64,000 bases of DNA from Saprospiraceae bacterium (GTDB lineage Bacteria; Bacteroidota; Bacteroidia; Chitinophagales; Saprospiraceae), in contig JADJNF010000001.1 of the NCBI GenBank assembly GCA_016714445.1, positions 434,001 to 498,000 on the forward strand, written 5' to 3'. Positions 21,793 through 30,587 of the stretch are shown here, piece by piece; positions within the stretch are counted from its first letter, which is position 1, and every line of letters starts with the position of its first letter. The position numbers were made by a program, and so were the translations under genes. The notes beneath the pieces were generated by a model, which ran no database searches, was not told the DNA's origin, and worked only from the letters and a program-made list of their open reading frames with translations.

Positions 21793-22395
21793 TTATCGGT
21801 TTTTTTGTGCAATGACTGTATCTACATTCCGGGTTAACCTTTTTTTGGGTCCCCCCGGGCGACCGGGCCATATAAGCGTTTCATCTTTTGCTCTGAAAAC
21901 CCACTTTGGAGATTGATGTACATTTTGACGCAATAGCAGATTTAACTGTCCTGTGTGGTGTTGTACATGTCTCATATTGTACAATAAAATTTCCAAAACC
22001 GGATAATCCATAGCATCAGTATCCAAATCTTCGATAAAACGGTCATTTAATTTATCTTCGGTCAAAGTATGAATGATTTGATAACCTTTTTCACGACACT
22101 GCTTCAGATAATCAAGCAACTCTGTTTTGCTAAATATCCTATCCGGGATCAAATCATCTATGGCTTCTTGTGGTATTTCGTCTGCTTCTTTTATTGTGAA
22201 AGGCAATTTGGGTATAAAATCTTTTGGTGGTATAGTCAAGTAGTAGTCCAAAAATATCAGATTGTGAAAAATGATGTAAAAAAACTGTTTATTCTCATGT
22301 AAAAAATCCTCAGGACTCATTACAATTACATTTTCAAGCATATCAATACTTGCACCAAATTGTCGCCACAAACTTTCTTTTATCTTGTCTATCAT
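21793..22395 (-). CDS. DinB-family protein
   Basis: About 200 residues with no internal frameshift. The start at 22395 (MIDKIKESLWRQFGASIDML) is preferred because the longer upstream frame adds a basic, unconserved leader. The DinB/YfiT four-helix fold is indicated by helix 1, FFYIIFHNLIFLDYYL, and the metal-binding MRHVQHHTGQLNLLL. DinB-like proteins are metal-dependent, often thiol transferases, with unknown substrate here. The last ~25 residues (WPGRPGGPKKRLTRNVDTVIAQ) are unlike the family and may reflect a late frameshift. Confidence 0.75.
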   Translation of the reverse strand: MIDKIKESLWRQFGASIDMLENVIVMSPEDFLHENKQFFYIIFHNLIFLDYYLTIPPKDFIPKLPFTIKEADEIPQEAIDDLIPDRIFSKTELLDYLKQCREKGYQIIHTLTEDKLNDRFIEDLDTDAMDYPVLEILLYNMRHVQHHTGQLNLLLRQNVHQSPKWVFRAKDETLIWPGRPGGPKKRLTRNVDTVIAQKNR

Positions 22396-22602
22396 TTGAC
22401 TTAGTTTACATTTTTTTTTCAAAAACCCGATATTCCAATCATCATATACAGAGTTCACAACTAAACAACAACTGTATTGTCATAGTTTTTGGTAAGTTTA
22501 GGGATCAAGCATAAAAAAAATAAAATTTATAATAATGCAATTTTGGGCTTCACTCATTTATTTTAAGGTAAGGATTAGATTCAGATTGCAGATTTTATTT
22601 GA

Positions 22603-23008
22603 CTACACTGGTGTATTTGATACTTTTTTGATGAGTATTTCCTGATCGCTATAGTTCATCCAGGAGATATCATAAACATGGTGGATCATCTTATTTTGCG
22701 CATTGATATGGTAATGTGTGATATACCCAAAGTGAAATTTTTTACTGTCCAGAAGTGCTCTGGGTACTTTTTTCTGAGTACTGTTTTTCCCCATAATTTC
22801 CAGAAGAATGGAGCGATTACGGTGTAGGATTTTGTCTATACGCTCAGAAGCTTCCGTCGTTACTTTATTGAGCTTGATGTGATAGTTGGCCTTACAGGTG
22901 GCAGAGCAGAGTATTTTGCCAGCACGTCCTGTGACGGGTTGTTTGCAAAGGCGACAGAGTGCGTTGATGTCGGTCTTTGGATTCAGATATGATGATATCT
23001 GTTGGCAT
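22603..23008 (-). CDS. Small Zn-ribbon protein conserved in Bacteroidota (one frameshift)
   Basis: About 133 residues. ATG at 23008 gives MPTDIIISES. A one-base shift near 22985 leads to ALCRLCKQPVTGRAGKILCS and the following C-x-x-x-C pair, a four-cysteine zinc-binding ribbon. A conserved body follows: SERIDKILHRNRSILLEIMGKN, KKVPRALLDSKKFHFGYITHYH, and a hydrophobic end, YDISWMNYSDQEILIKK. The family is widespread in Bacteroidota genomes, often near mobile DNA, with no known function. It borders the integrase remnant on its 5' side. Confidence 0.65.
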
Positions 23009-23089
23009 GGCTTAAAATAAATTTTGTGTCACCGATTTTGAAAAAACGAACAACCCATATAAGGAAATACGGTTTATAAAAATCGATTT

Positions 23090-23117
23090 TTACGGTAATA
23101 AACGTCTATTACCGTAA
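23090..23117. repeat. Perfect 11-bp inverted repeat upstream of the integrase remnant
   Basis: TTACGGTAATA (23090-23100) and TATTACCGTAA (23107-23117) are perfect inverted repeats around AACGTC. It has no T-tract, so it is not a terminator. Its place about 120 bases before the recombinase fragment suggests an operator or an attI-like core, but this is inference. Confidence 0.6.
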
Positions 23118-23445
23118 GGTTACATATAATAACGGATAATATTGATAGTCTGTTGTTTATTTTATCTATATTCCAGATATTTGCGCGATAATGTCCATTT
23201 TATGATCCATATATTTCCACTAACACATAATACATACATGCCGCAAATGTGGCTTTTTGAAGGCCAAGACAGATTGACACAATATTATTCCAGAAGTGTA
23301 CAGAATATTGTTAAAAATGCGCTTAAAAAGCCGGAATAACAAAAAGGGTAACACCGCATACCCTTAGGCATTGTTTTGCGACGCATCTTATGGATAATGG
23401 TGTACAGTTGCCGTACATACAAGCTTCATTAGGACATAAAGACAT

Positions 23446-23727
23446 TCACCCCGTTGGATTTTCAAAAAAATTACGGAGTCGACTTTTTAAGTATATTTTT
23501 TCGCTACCAGATTTTAGGTATTTTTCCCGTCTTGTAGCATCTTGCTGATTTAAACAGCCTTCCCAATATATTAGAAGCAATGGTAATCTATGTGAAGTTG
23601 ATTTAACTTTTCCTGACAGGTGTTCATGCATTCTGTTAGCTAAATTTTTAGTATAGCCAGTATAAAACAAACCATCATTTTCACTTTTTAAAACATAGAT
23701 ATAAAAATATTGTATTTTTTCAGGCAA
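23446..23727 (-). CDS. GIY-YIG nuclease-family protein of a small inserted element
   Basis: An intact 93-residue protein with a TTG start. [29 protein letters not shown] has the GIY-YIG core (Y-V-L, Y-T-G) and the catalytic Arg. The rest (RREKYLKS) carries the conserved helix with Glu and Lys. It lies antisense inside the recombinase gene. Its last codons and stop lie inside the left inverted repeat of the element. Single-domain GIY-YIG proteins of this size are common in Bacteroidota with unknown roles. Here the setting suggests it acts on its own DNA. Confidence 0.75.
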   Translation of the reverse strand: MPEKIQYFYIYVLKSENDGLFYTGYTKNLANRMHEHLSGKVKSTSHRLPLLLIYWEGCLNQQDATRREKYLKSGSEKIYLKSRLRNFFENPTG

Positions 23728-23749
23728 AGATACTAAATCCTACGAGGTA
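23447..23749. mobile_element. 303-bp GIY-YIG element with terminal inverted repeats
   Basis: The left end ACCCCGTTGGATTT (23448-23461) and right end AAATCCTACGAGGT (23735-23748) are inverted repeats matching at 12 of 14 positions. Removing bases 23447-23749 rejoins the recombinase exactly as GHKDI-KTTMIYTHV with no residue lost or gained. No clear target duplication is seen. Confidence 0.7.
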
Positions 23750-23845
23750 AAAACAACCATGATATATACTCACGTCACCAACGGGAGTATTACCAATGTT
23801 GCCAGCCCTTTAGATAGCTTGAGACTTTCTATAAAAAAGCCCTGA

Positions 23846-24173
23846 AAGCAGGGCTAAGACAGACATATTTATAAACAAAAGGGAAGGCAGTACCTTGTCG
23901 TTGAATCTTTTGTTTCCTATTCAGGCCCCAGGATGGTATGCGTGGCAGAGGACATACGGCATAAATGCCGGAAAAGCATATAGATAAAGAGTCAATACAG
24001 GAAGTAACATATATTTTTAATTTTGGTCAAAATTTTGTTGAAATTCAGGATTTTGTGTGGGCTTTGCCTTGATGATTATAGAAAAATATAAGCATTTTTT
24101 GGAATACTGGATGAAAAATATATTTTTGGTGTGTAGATTAAATAGTTGGCGGTAATTTAAAACAATAAACAAT
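23846..24173. other. Intergenic stretch between recombinase remnant and first array genes
   Basis: About 330 bases with no coding frame. GTTGGCGGT at 24145-24153 resembles an attC or attI GTT core just before the first cargo gene, but no matching end was found. GGCA/TGCC around 23961-23973 is a weak hairpin. Nothing else is recognised. Confidence 0.35.
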
Positions 24174-24750
24174 ATGAAGAAATATTTTTACTCTGATGGA
24201 AAAGAAAAGTATGGGCCTCTAAGTCTTGATGAACTAAAGCAAGAGGGCATTTCTAAACAAACTTTGGTTTGGTTCGAAGGACTTGACGATTGGACACCAG
24301 TAGGAGAGCTTGATGAAATGAAACCCATTTTAGAACTGCAACCTCCGCCTATTTTTAAATGAAGAAAAAACCGAATCAAGTGAATCAGAGGAAAAGACGG
24401 TAGAAGCTATTGAGAAGAATGAAAGTCAAAGCAGACCAACTAAGAAAGGAATGTTTTCCAGTCCATTTTCGTTTGACGGACGAATAAGGCGAACAGAATA
24501 CGGGATAAGCCTCATTATTTATGTTATAGTTGCAACTTTTGTAAATGCCATTGTAGAATCAGGAGAAGTGCCAATTATTGGGCTTGCATATATTCCAATG
24601 CTTTGGTTTTTATGGGCACAAGGTGCAAAGAGATGTCACGATGTTGGAAATAATGGATGGTGGCAGATTATCCCATTCTATGTTTTTTGGGTGGTGTTGC
24701 AAGGTGGGCAGCCAGGATTGAATGAATACGGTCAAAATCCTAAAGGCTAA
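24174..24750 (+). CDS. GYF_2-DUF805 membrane protein (one frameshift)
   Basis: About 192 residues. The N-terminal GYF_2-type domain reads MKKYFYSDGKEKYGPLSLDE and VWFEGLDDWTPVGEL. A shift near 24355 leads into an acidic linker (NEEKTESSESEEK) and then a DUF805 domain with FSFDGRIRRTEYG, three to four helices and WFLWAQGAKRCHDVGNNGWWQ. GYF_2 domains are thought to bind protein partners beside membrane domains; the exact role is unknown. It begins the cargo region after the recombinase remnant, and a second GYF gene follows 0.9 kb downstream. Confidence 0.75.
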
Positions 24751-24755
24751 CATAG

Positions 24756-25626
24756 GGGAATTGTTGCTTTCATAATACTTTCCTTGTTTGCCCTGCCCAT
24801 ATTCGGACAATCTTTTCTGAATCAGACATAAAAAAACTTGCCAATCAGGTCAATGAACAAATAAAGGGTGTAGATATTGGAAATGGCATTACAGCAAAAG
24901 GTTGTTTAGCATTGGGTAGAACTTTAATATATCAATATGATGTGCCAGATTATTGGCAGGCACCCAGTAATATAAAAGAAGAATTGATATCAAATCTGAA
25001 AACTGCAGGTGCTGCAAAAAACTACTTTCTGTACGATATTGATGTTGATTTCTATTACTACAAAGGAAACTCCTTGATTAAAAAGTCAGTGTTAACTCGA
25101 ATGAATTTTCAACATACAGCTTTGAACTTGGAGAATATCTGAGCATTAAAGACCACATAAAATCTAAGGATGTCAATCTAAAGTTGAAAGTCCTCAAGGT
25201 TGGAGGTTAAGGAGGAGACAGACCGAACATTGTCAAGAAGTTTACCAAAGATGGAAATACCTATTTAATCCTCATAAAGGACAACATGACCTTCTTTCTC
25301 GAAGTGAGAGTAAAGAATTATTGAGTGATGAAAGTTTTGTAAATGAATTCGTTGAAGAATCAAGTTTTTTTATGAAAAATTCAGATGTAATTGACAAATC
25401 TGTTGTAACAATTGACACCTATCCTTCTGTAACCTTTAAAGTTAGAGGTAAGATGGAAAGGTCGGGTATTACCATTCCAATGATAATGAGATGTTGGGTT
25501 GTGTTTTATGAAGACAAAATCGTTTTTCTTCAGTCAATGGGGATTGATAATGCCGAGTTCAAGGCACTTGAACAACTTTATTTTCTCATTACTAATTCAG
25601 TGATTTTTCCTGACCAATACAAGTAG
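24756..25626 (+). CDS. Exported protein of unknown function (several frameshifts)
   Basis: About 285 residues when frames are joined. IVAFIILSLFALPIFGQS is a signal peptide. Then come SESDIKKLANQVNEQIKGVDIGNGITAKGC, a middle part with shifts near 24815, 25095, 25190 and 25295, and a C-terminal domain (TIDTYPSVTFKVRGK, IPMIMRCWVVFYEDKIVFLQSMG). The start codon is unclear because of nearby errors. The family is not recognised. The gene lies between two GYF-domain genes and ends two bases before the second, which suggests one operon acting at the cell envelope. Confidence 0.5.
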
Positions 25627-25628
25627 AA

Positions 25629-26039
25629 ATGGGCAAATATTTTTACACAGATGGAAAAGAAAAATATGGCCCTTACTCAAAGGAAGAGTTAAGAAATCAG
25701 CCAATTTCTCGAACAACGAAGGTATGGTGTTACGGAATGGATAAATGGACAGAATTATCTCACGTGCCGGAACTGAGTAATGTCTTCAATTCGATACCTC
25801 CAGAACTAAATACAACCCTTCTATTAAAAAAAAATCAAGTACAGTTGAGCCTAAAACTGAAACTGAACCAATTCAGAAAGTAGAACCCAAAACACAACCT
25901 TCTAAAGAGATAAAGAAATCCTCAAATTTCTCAAAATGGGTGATAGCAATTATCGCTGTAATCATTATTTCATTATTTGCTTACGCGGTTATTCAAAATC
26001 AATCAGAAGTAAATCAATACAATGAAATTGCGGCAAACC
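25629..26039 (+). pseudogene. GYF_2-domain membrane protein, cut by group II intron
   Basis: The N-terminus MGKYFYTDGKEKYGPYSKEE and VWCYGMDKWTELSHV is a GYF_2 domain nearly identical in layout to the gene at 24174. After a shift near 25810 come a Lys/Pro/Glu-rich linker and one membrane helix (WVIAIIAVIIISLFAYAVI). The reading frame enters the intron at about 26040, so any C-terminal domain is lost or was never present. The last bases, GCGGCAAAC, also form the left end of attC-like site A. Confidence 0.65.
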
Positions 26040-27888
26040 TCTCACACCACCGTACGTACGGGTCTCGTATACGGCGGTTCGCAAACTGATGGGTTCAGTT
26101 TAAAGTACATGTCCAAAAGTGATTGATAACCACGTTTCTTAAGTCGTTGAAGTGTAATAGTTGTTATCAGAATTGGACTTTGGGCTACTGCCCATCCGCC
26201 TTTTCTGGTTCTGCTCCATGCATACGCATCACCTTGGTTTACACCTAATCGGATTAGGTTTTTCCTTTTCCTTTCGGGTTTCTTCCAGTCGTGCCATATG
26301 CAATATCGCAGTCTGTTACGTAACCATCCGTCCATCGTTTTGAGCTTACTGTAAATGCTTGCTCCACGAAAGTAATTAAGCCAGCCTAATTGGATTTCGT
26401 TAATTTTCGTTATCCGTTCTGCTAAGCTTATCGGCGATGTCTTCCTGGTGATCAATTTAAGACTTTGTTGCAACCGATCCCAAGCCTTGTCCCCTACTAT
26501 CAATTGATATTTACCTTTGTCGCCTTTGACATACGTGGATGCAAATCTAAAACCCAATATCTCGAAGTGTACAGGTCTTCTGATTCCGCTCTTTTCTCTG
26601 TTAATCGTTAGCTTCAGCTTATCTCGCAGGTACAAATATACTTTATTTCCTGTCGTTTTAGCTTCAGCTTTTGACTTCACATAGATACTAAAATCATCAG
26701 CATAGCGTACGAATTTCAATCCTTGTCGCTCCAATTCCTTGTCCAACTCGTGGAGAAGTATATTGGATAGCAATGGACTGATTGGGCTTCCTTGCGGTAC
26801 TCCTTTCGTGCGTTTAGTGAGTTTGCCTTTTAACATAATCGGTGCTCTTAACCATTTCCTGATTAAGCGCATCGTTATCGGACATTTCACTTTTCGGTAG
26901 ATCAAGTTCAGTAGAAGACAGTGGTCTACTTCATCAAAGAACGTCTTTAGATCGATGTCAATGATGTAGTTAAAACCCATCTCGATATACTCCTTTGATT
27001 TCTGTACTGCTTGTCTTGCACTGCGATTCGGTCTGAACCCATAACTCGACTCGCTGAATTCTTTCTCAAATCGGTACATCATCACCTGTGATACTGCTTG
27101 TTGCATCAGTCTGTCAATTACTGTCGGAATACCTAATAGTCGAGTTTTTCCACCACCTTTCGGTATTTCAACACCCAAAATAGGTTGTGGCAAATACTCA
27201 TTACCTTTGACATCTTCCAGCAATGGGTTTCTGTGTCTCGAGATACTTGACCAATTGATCTGTTCTCATTCCGTCGATTCCTGCACTACCTTTATTGACC
27301 ATTACTTGACGCAATGCTCGTTCCAGATTTCTAGGGTGTAATACTTGTTCAATCATTTTGATTGTTGTTTTGTACTTTAAAATAATCCTGCTCCGCTTAG
27401 TGGTGGCTATCAACATCACTGCTGATTCCATACATAATTTGGAGCCAATTCACGTTCAGTCCTTCCCCATTTGTGAGTCCTATCGGGTATATTGTTAACA
27501 TCCCGAACTCGTTACTATGGGTACTATGACTTCTGCTGACTTCTCTGTTACTCCAATCAATGAACTCCAGAGATCTCCCTCGGTAAGACAAATATCTTTC
27601 AGTCAATCGCTGCCGGATCTACTCATCAGGTATCAAAACTTCGGGCGTTAGTATGATGTGCCACCTTACCCAACCTAACAAGCCTCCTATCCGGTTCCTA
27701 TACGTCAGTACCGACTTTTGCAGTCCTGCTTACTTCAGTGCTTAGATCACTCTAAACCACCTTGCAGCTTGCTAATACTTCTGGGCGTTACACCAGCGTA
27801 TGAGAGACTTTCACTCTCAAGATAAACTACTTTTTAAGCAGTTTGTACAACTTAAATGAAAATTGTACATTTGCCATTCAAGGCACAC
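26040..27888 (-). mobile_element. Group II intron family 1, copy 1 (domain VI missing)
   Basis: The minus-strand element starts at 27888 with GTGTGCCTTGAA (GUGYG start). It carries a maturase gene and ends with domain V (GAACCGCC...GTACGGTGGTG) at about 26040. Compared with copies 2 and 3 it lacks the last ~42 bases, which hold domain VI and the ACTCGAT end, so it cannot splice by branching. It abuts attC-like site A at its 5' end. Confidence 0.85.
26042..27356 (-). CDS. ltrA: Group II intron reverse transcriptase/maturase (family 1, copy 1)
   Basis: About 438 residues starting MIEQVLHPRNLERALRQ. A frameshift at about 27215 (in LETQKP) separates the first ~48 residues from the rest. RT blocks: GIPTVIDRLMQQAV, SSYGFRPNRSARQAV, IDIDLKTFFDEVDH, KGVPQGSPISPLLSNILL and the active site FVRYADDFSIY. 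Domain X / GIIM is WLNYFRGASIYSKLKTMDGWLRNRLR. There is no endonuclease domain, as in class C introns. Nearly identical to copy 3 at 45-46 kb, so the spread is recent. Confidence 0.9.
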
Positions 27889-28017
27889 ACATTGTATAAG
27901 CGTAATGCGGGCTGAGCGGCCAAATATTAGCATTTTTGCTCCTAAGAAACTTTGCGGTGAGTGAACAGTTAATTGCTCCGAAATCCCGCACTACGCTTAT
28001 ACTTGGCCGTTCTCACC
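27889..28017 (+). other. attC-like site A
   Basis: GTATAAGCGTAATGCGGG (27894-27911) pairs with CCCGCACTACGCTTATAC (27985-28002), 17 of 18, around a 73-nt loop. The right end is GTTCTCACC (28009-28017), a GTT core. The left core is displaced by intron copy 1; GGCAAAC at 26033-26039 is its likely outer part. There is no T-tract. Confidence 0.65.
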
Positions 28018-28099
28018 AACTAAAAAAAGAATAAATAATTATGAATAGCATCCTAACATGGACGGTCGACACAAAGTCGAAAATATAATTGTTGAACAA

Positions 28100-30585
28100 C
28101 CGAGCGATAAAGAACTTAACCAATCAACTGCCAATTATTATTTCCTATCATTTTTCACCAAGGTAATTTACCTAGTTGCCATTGCCTGGGTGGCTTTCTT
28201 CCGACTTGGCAACAGCCCAGCAAATCATCGTAAAGCCCATGCTACACAGTATCGGATATAGGTACAAATGCCCCTCGGCTACGATGCCGATTCCACCGCT
28301 TTCACGGAAGTGCGCTTATAGGGCATTGGGACAAGACTGGCAGCCCGGTTTTCCTGCCGCCCGTCTTGCAATTGGAGAGTTTTGGGGCAGTCTTTTCCAA
28401 CTCGTTACTGCTACGGGTTACGAACTGAAGTCAGTTTAGTGGATTCCTTTCCTGTATTTGAAAAAGTCATCTTAACAGCGGCAACCACGACACTCGCCGT
28501 GCCGAATGTGCAGTCTTCGGGCAACCTCAAATGGGTAAGCCCCAACGGCATTGGGCTCGGTTTATTCCGAAACCAGCCCCGGCAATTTGCAAACGCTGTT
28601 CGCTAGTGGATTGCCCTGCGGTACAACAGTTTTAATGAAAGGAGGGAATTATACACTTGATAACCTGAACCTCCAACTCAACACAGATTGCGCTGAAACC
28701 AAGCCAATCACTATCATGGCTGCACCAGGCGAATCACCTGTTTTCGACGGCGGCTCCTATGAGCAATACACCTGGACTCAAGGTACTGGAGATACCAGTA
28801 TTTGGTGGACTAACCTGCCCGCCGACCTCGAATTCAACGCCCTTTGCCTTGTGGATGGCGAAAGAATGTACCCCTATCCATTACTGACACCATTACCTAT
28901 TGACCCCACCTTTCCCAATCTTTGGGACCTCAATTATGACCTCCCAGGCTATTATCGGAACAAGCAAAATCAGGTATTTATAAAAACCCTAGACAAAAAA
29001 AAATCAACGATTCGGAGGTTATTTTTTCAAAACGATTCAATTGCCTGACCATCAATGGTAACAACAAAAATGTGCATTTGCGCATCAAAGGCATTCACTT
29101 CAAATACTATGGCAAGGGATCGTGTGAAAAGGATCCATTCGGCAATCCAACTAATTGTTTTCCTTCCAATACCATACGTATTGTAGATGCTAGTCATGTT
29201 GTGGTGGACAATTGCATATTTGATTTCTGCAATTATCCGCTGACTTTTGAAGGAAATAGCAACGATAATATCGTGATGAACTGCCAAATCAAAGACGGTA
29301 CGGGCTACTGGTCTCATGGCATTCAAAACATCAAGAGATGTTATTCCGTGGTTGTTTGACGGTAGTTGTGGAAGTTATGGCAGGTATCTGGAAAACTCCG
29401 GTATCAATCTCGCACCCAATCCGGGACAAGTGACCCAAGGTATTATAGTCTGGAAAATACCGTGGAAGGTGTGGTAGGTGGAATTTCTTTAGGCTCATCC
29501 AACGGTTCGATCATGACAGAGAACGATGTTTATGAAAACAAGGTTTCCTGGTGTTACGATGGTATTGATGCTTTAGGTGAACAACGAAACACGCGCATCT
29601 GGGGCAATGATGTCGGTCACTGTCCAGTTGGGACTTCACTCATTTGGCGTGAACAAAAACCCGTGTATATTTTCCGCAATGTCTATCACCACCTTGACCA
29701 ACGGAAGAATTATCGAGACGACCTGAATTTTCAAGATTGTAACAATACCGCAACCCACCAGTCATGGTCCACTGCTCTTAAATTGAATGCCGGGACTGAA
29801 ACCGACCCAAATGACCTGATTTACTTCATTCACAATACGGTACACTCAATGAACCACTCGCCTTCAACCTATATCTTTGACGCCAACATGGAAATTGTTG
29901 CAACTACGCAATAACATATTTTACAGTGAAGGGGAATCCATTTTATGTTCGACGGCGTCATGAACCAGCCAACGCATAGTTTCGAATCAATCGGCAACAA
30001 TGTAGTAAACGCAGGCAACAATGGAAAGGGCATCGTCCGCCCAATTCACGGGGGCTTAACGAGTGCTTTGAGTACGAAAATATGGGAGATCTGGAAAGTG
30101 GTCTGTCTGGCACAACGGGAAGCTCTTTTTCTTTTTTTGAAAATACGCTGAATGAATTACCACATTTTGTTGACCCTGAAAATGAAGACTTTCACCTCCT
30201 TCCCACCAGCCCATTGATTAACCAAGGATTGCCCGTACTGGGCTTCAACAATCAATTTGAAGGCATTGCACCAGATATTGGGGCTTTCGAGTTGGCCGAT
30301 TCCATTGTTTCCGTGCAACCAGTTATATTGCTAGAAACGGGTTTGGTTATTTTTCCGAACCCTTCAACAGGTGAGTTTTTTGTACGGTTCAATTCGCCGG
30401 GCGGTGTTGCGGACTTGCAGGTATGGGATTCGCAAGGCAGGTTGCTTGCTGAAAAACATGTCTCTGACTTGCCCTCAGGCATGCAAACGCTTGGGGTTAA
30501 TATTTCAACATTTCAAACTGGGGTCTATTTTTTAAAAATTTGGTCTGCTGAAGGAATAGCGACAGGACGATTAATGAAAAAGTGA
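28100..30585 (+). CDS. T9SS-exported beta-helix protein 1, integron-cassette cargo (frameshifts)
   Basis: Roughly 820 residues over several frames; the start is uncertain. The N-terminal part has a hydrophobic stretch (VIYLVAIAWVAFF) and a strand-rich region (LILTAATTTLAVP). GGNYTLDNLNL, ITIMAAPGESPVFDGGSYEQY, VHLRIKGIHFKYYGKG, TIRIVDASHVVVDNCIFDFC and NDNIVMNCQIKDG are right-handed parallel beta-helix rungs. The C-terminus (IFPNPSTGEFFVRF, WDSQGRLL, GVYFLKI) is a type A sorting domain for type IX secretion. The gene lies alone between site A and site B, whose ends are complementary, so it is the cargo of one cassette. Function unknown; adhesin or glycan-binding are possible. Confidence 0.65.
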
Positions 30586-30587
30586 GA

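Larger units (their letters stand above)
23220..23845 (+). pseudogene. IntI-like tyrosine recombinase, C-terminal fragment split by a GIY-YIG element
   Basis: Only the last ~110 residues of a tyrosine recombinase remain. WLFEGQD and [16 protein letters not shown] are followed, after a shift near 23335, by [20 protein letters not shown] with the H-x-x-R box, then [11 protein letters not shown]. The frame is cut at 23446 and resumes at 23750 with KTTMIYTHV, carrying the nucleophile Tyr, and SPLDSL. The TTMIYTHV plus V-x-SPLD-x-L ending is typical of integron integrases, but ordinary Bacteroidota integrases are close enough that this needs a profile search. The N-terminal two thirds are absent. 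A short hairpin (AGCCCTG/CAGGGCT, 23838-23855) overlaps the stop. Confidence 0.65.

Noticed and set aside
24145..24153. GTTGGCGGT as the exact start of the first cassette
   Set aside because: Its complement ACCGCCAAC is not found at site A, whose left end is GCGGCAAAC, so the match fails.
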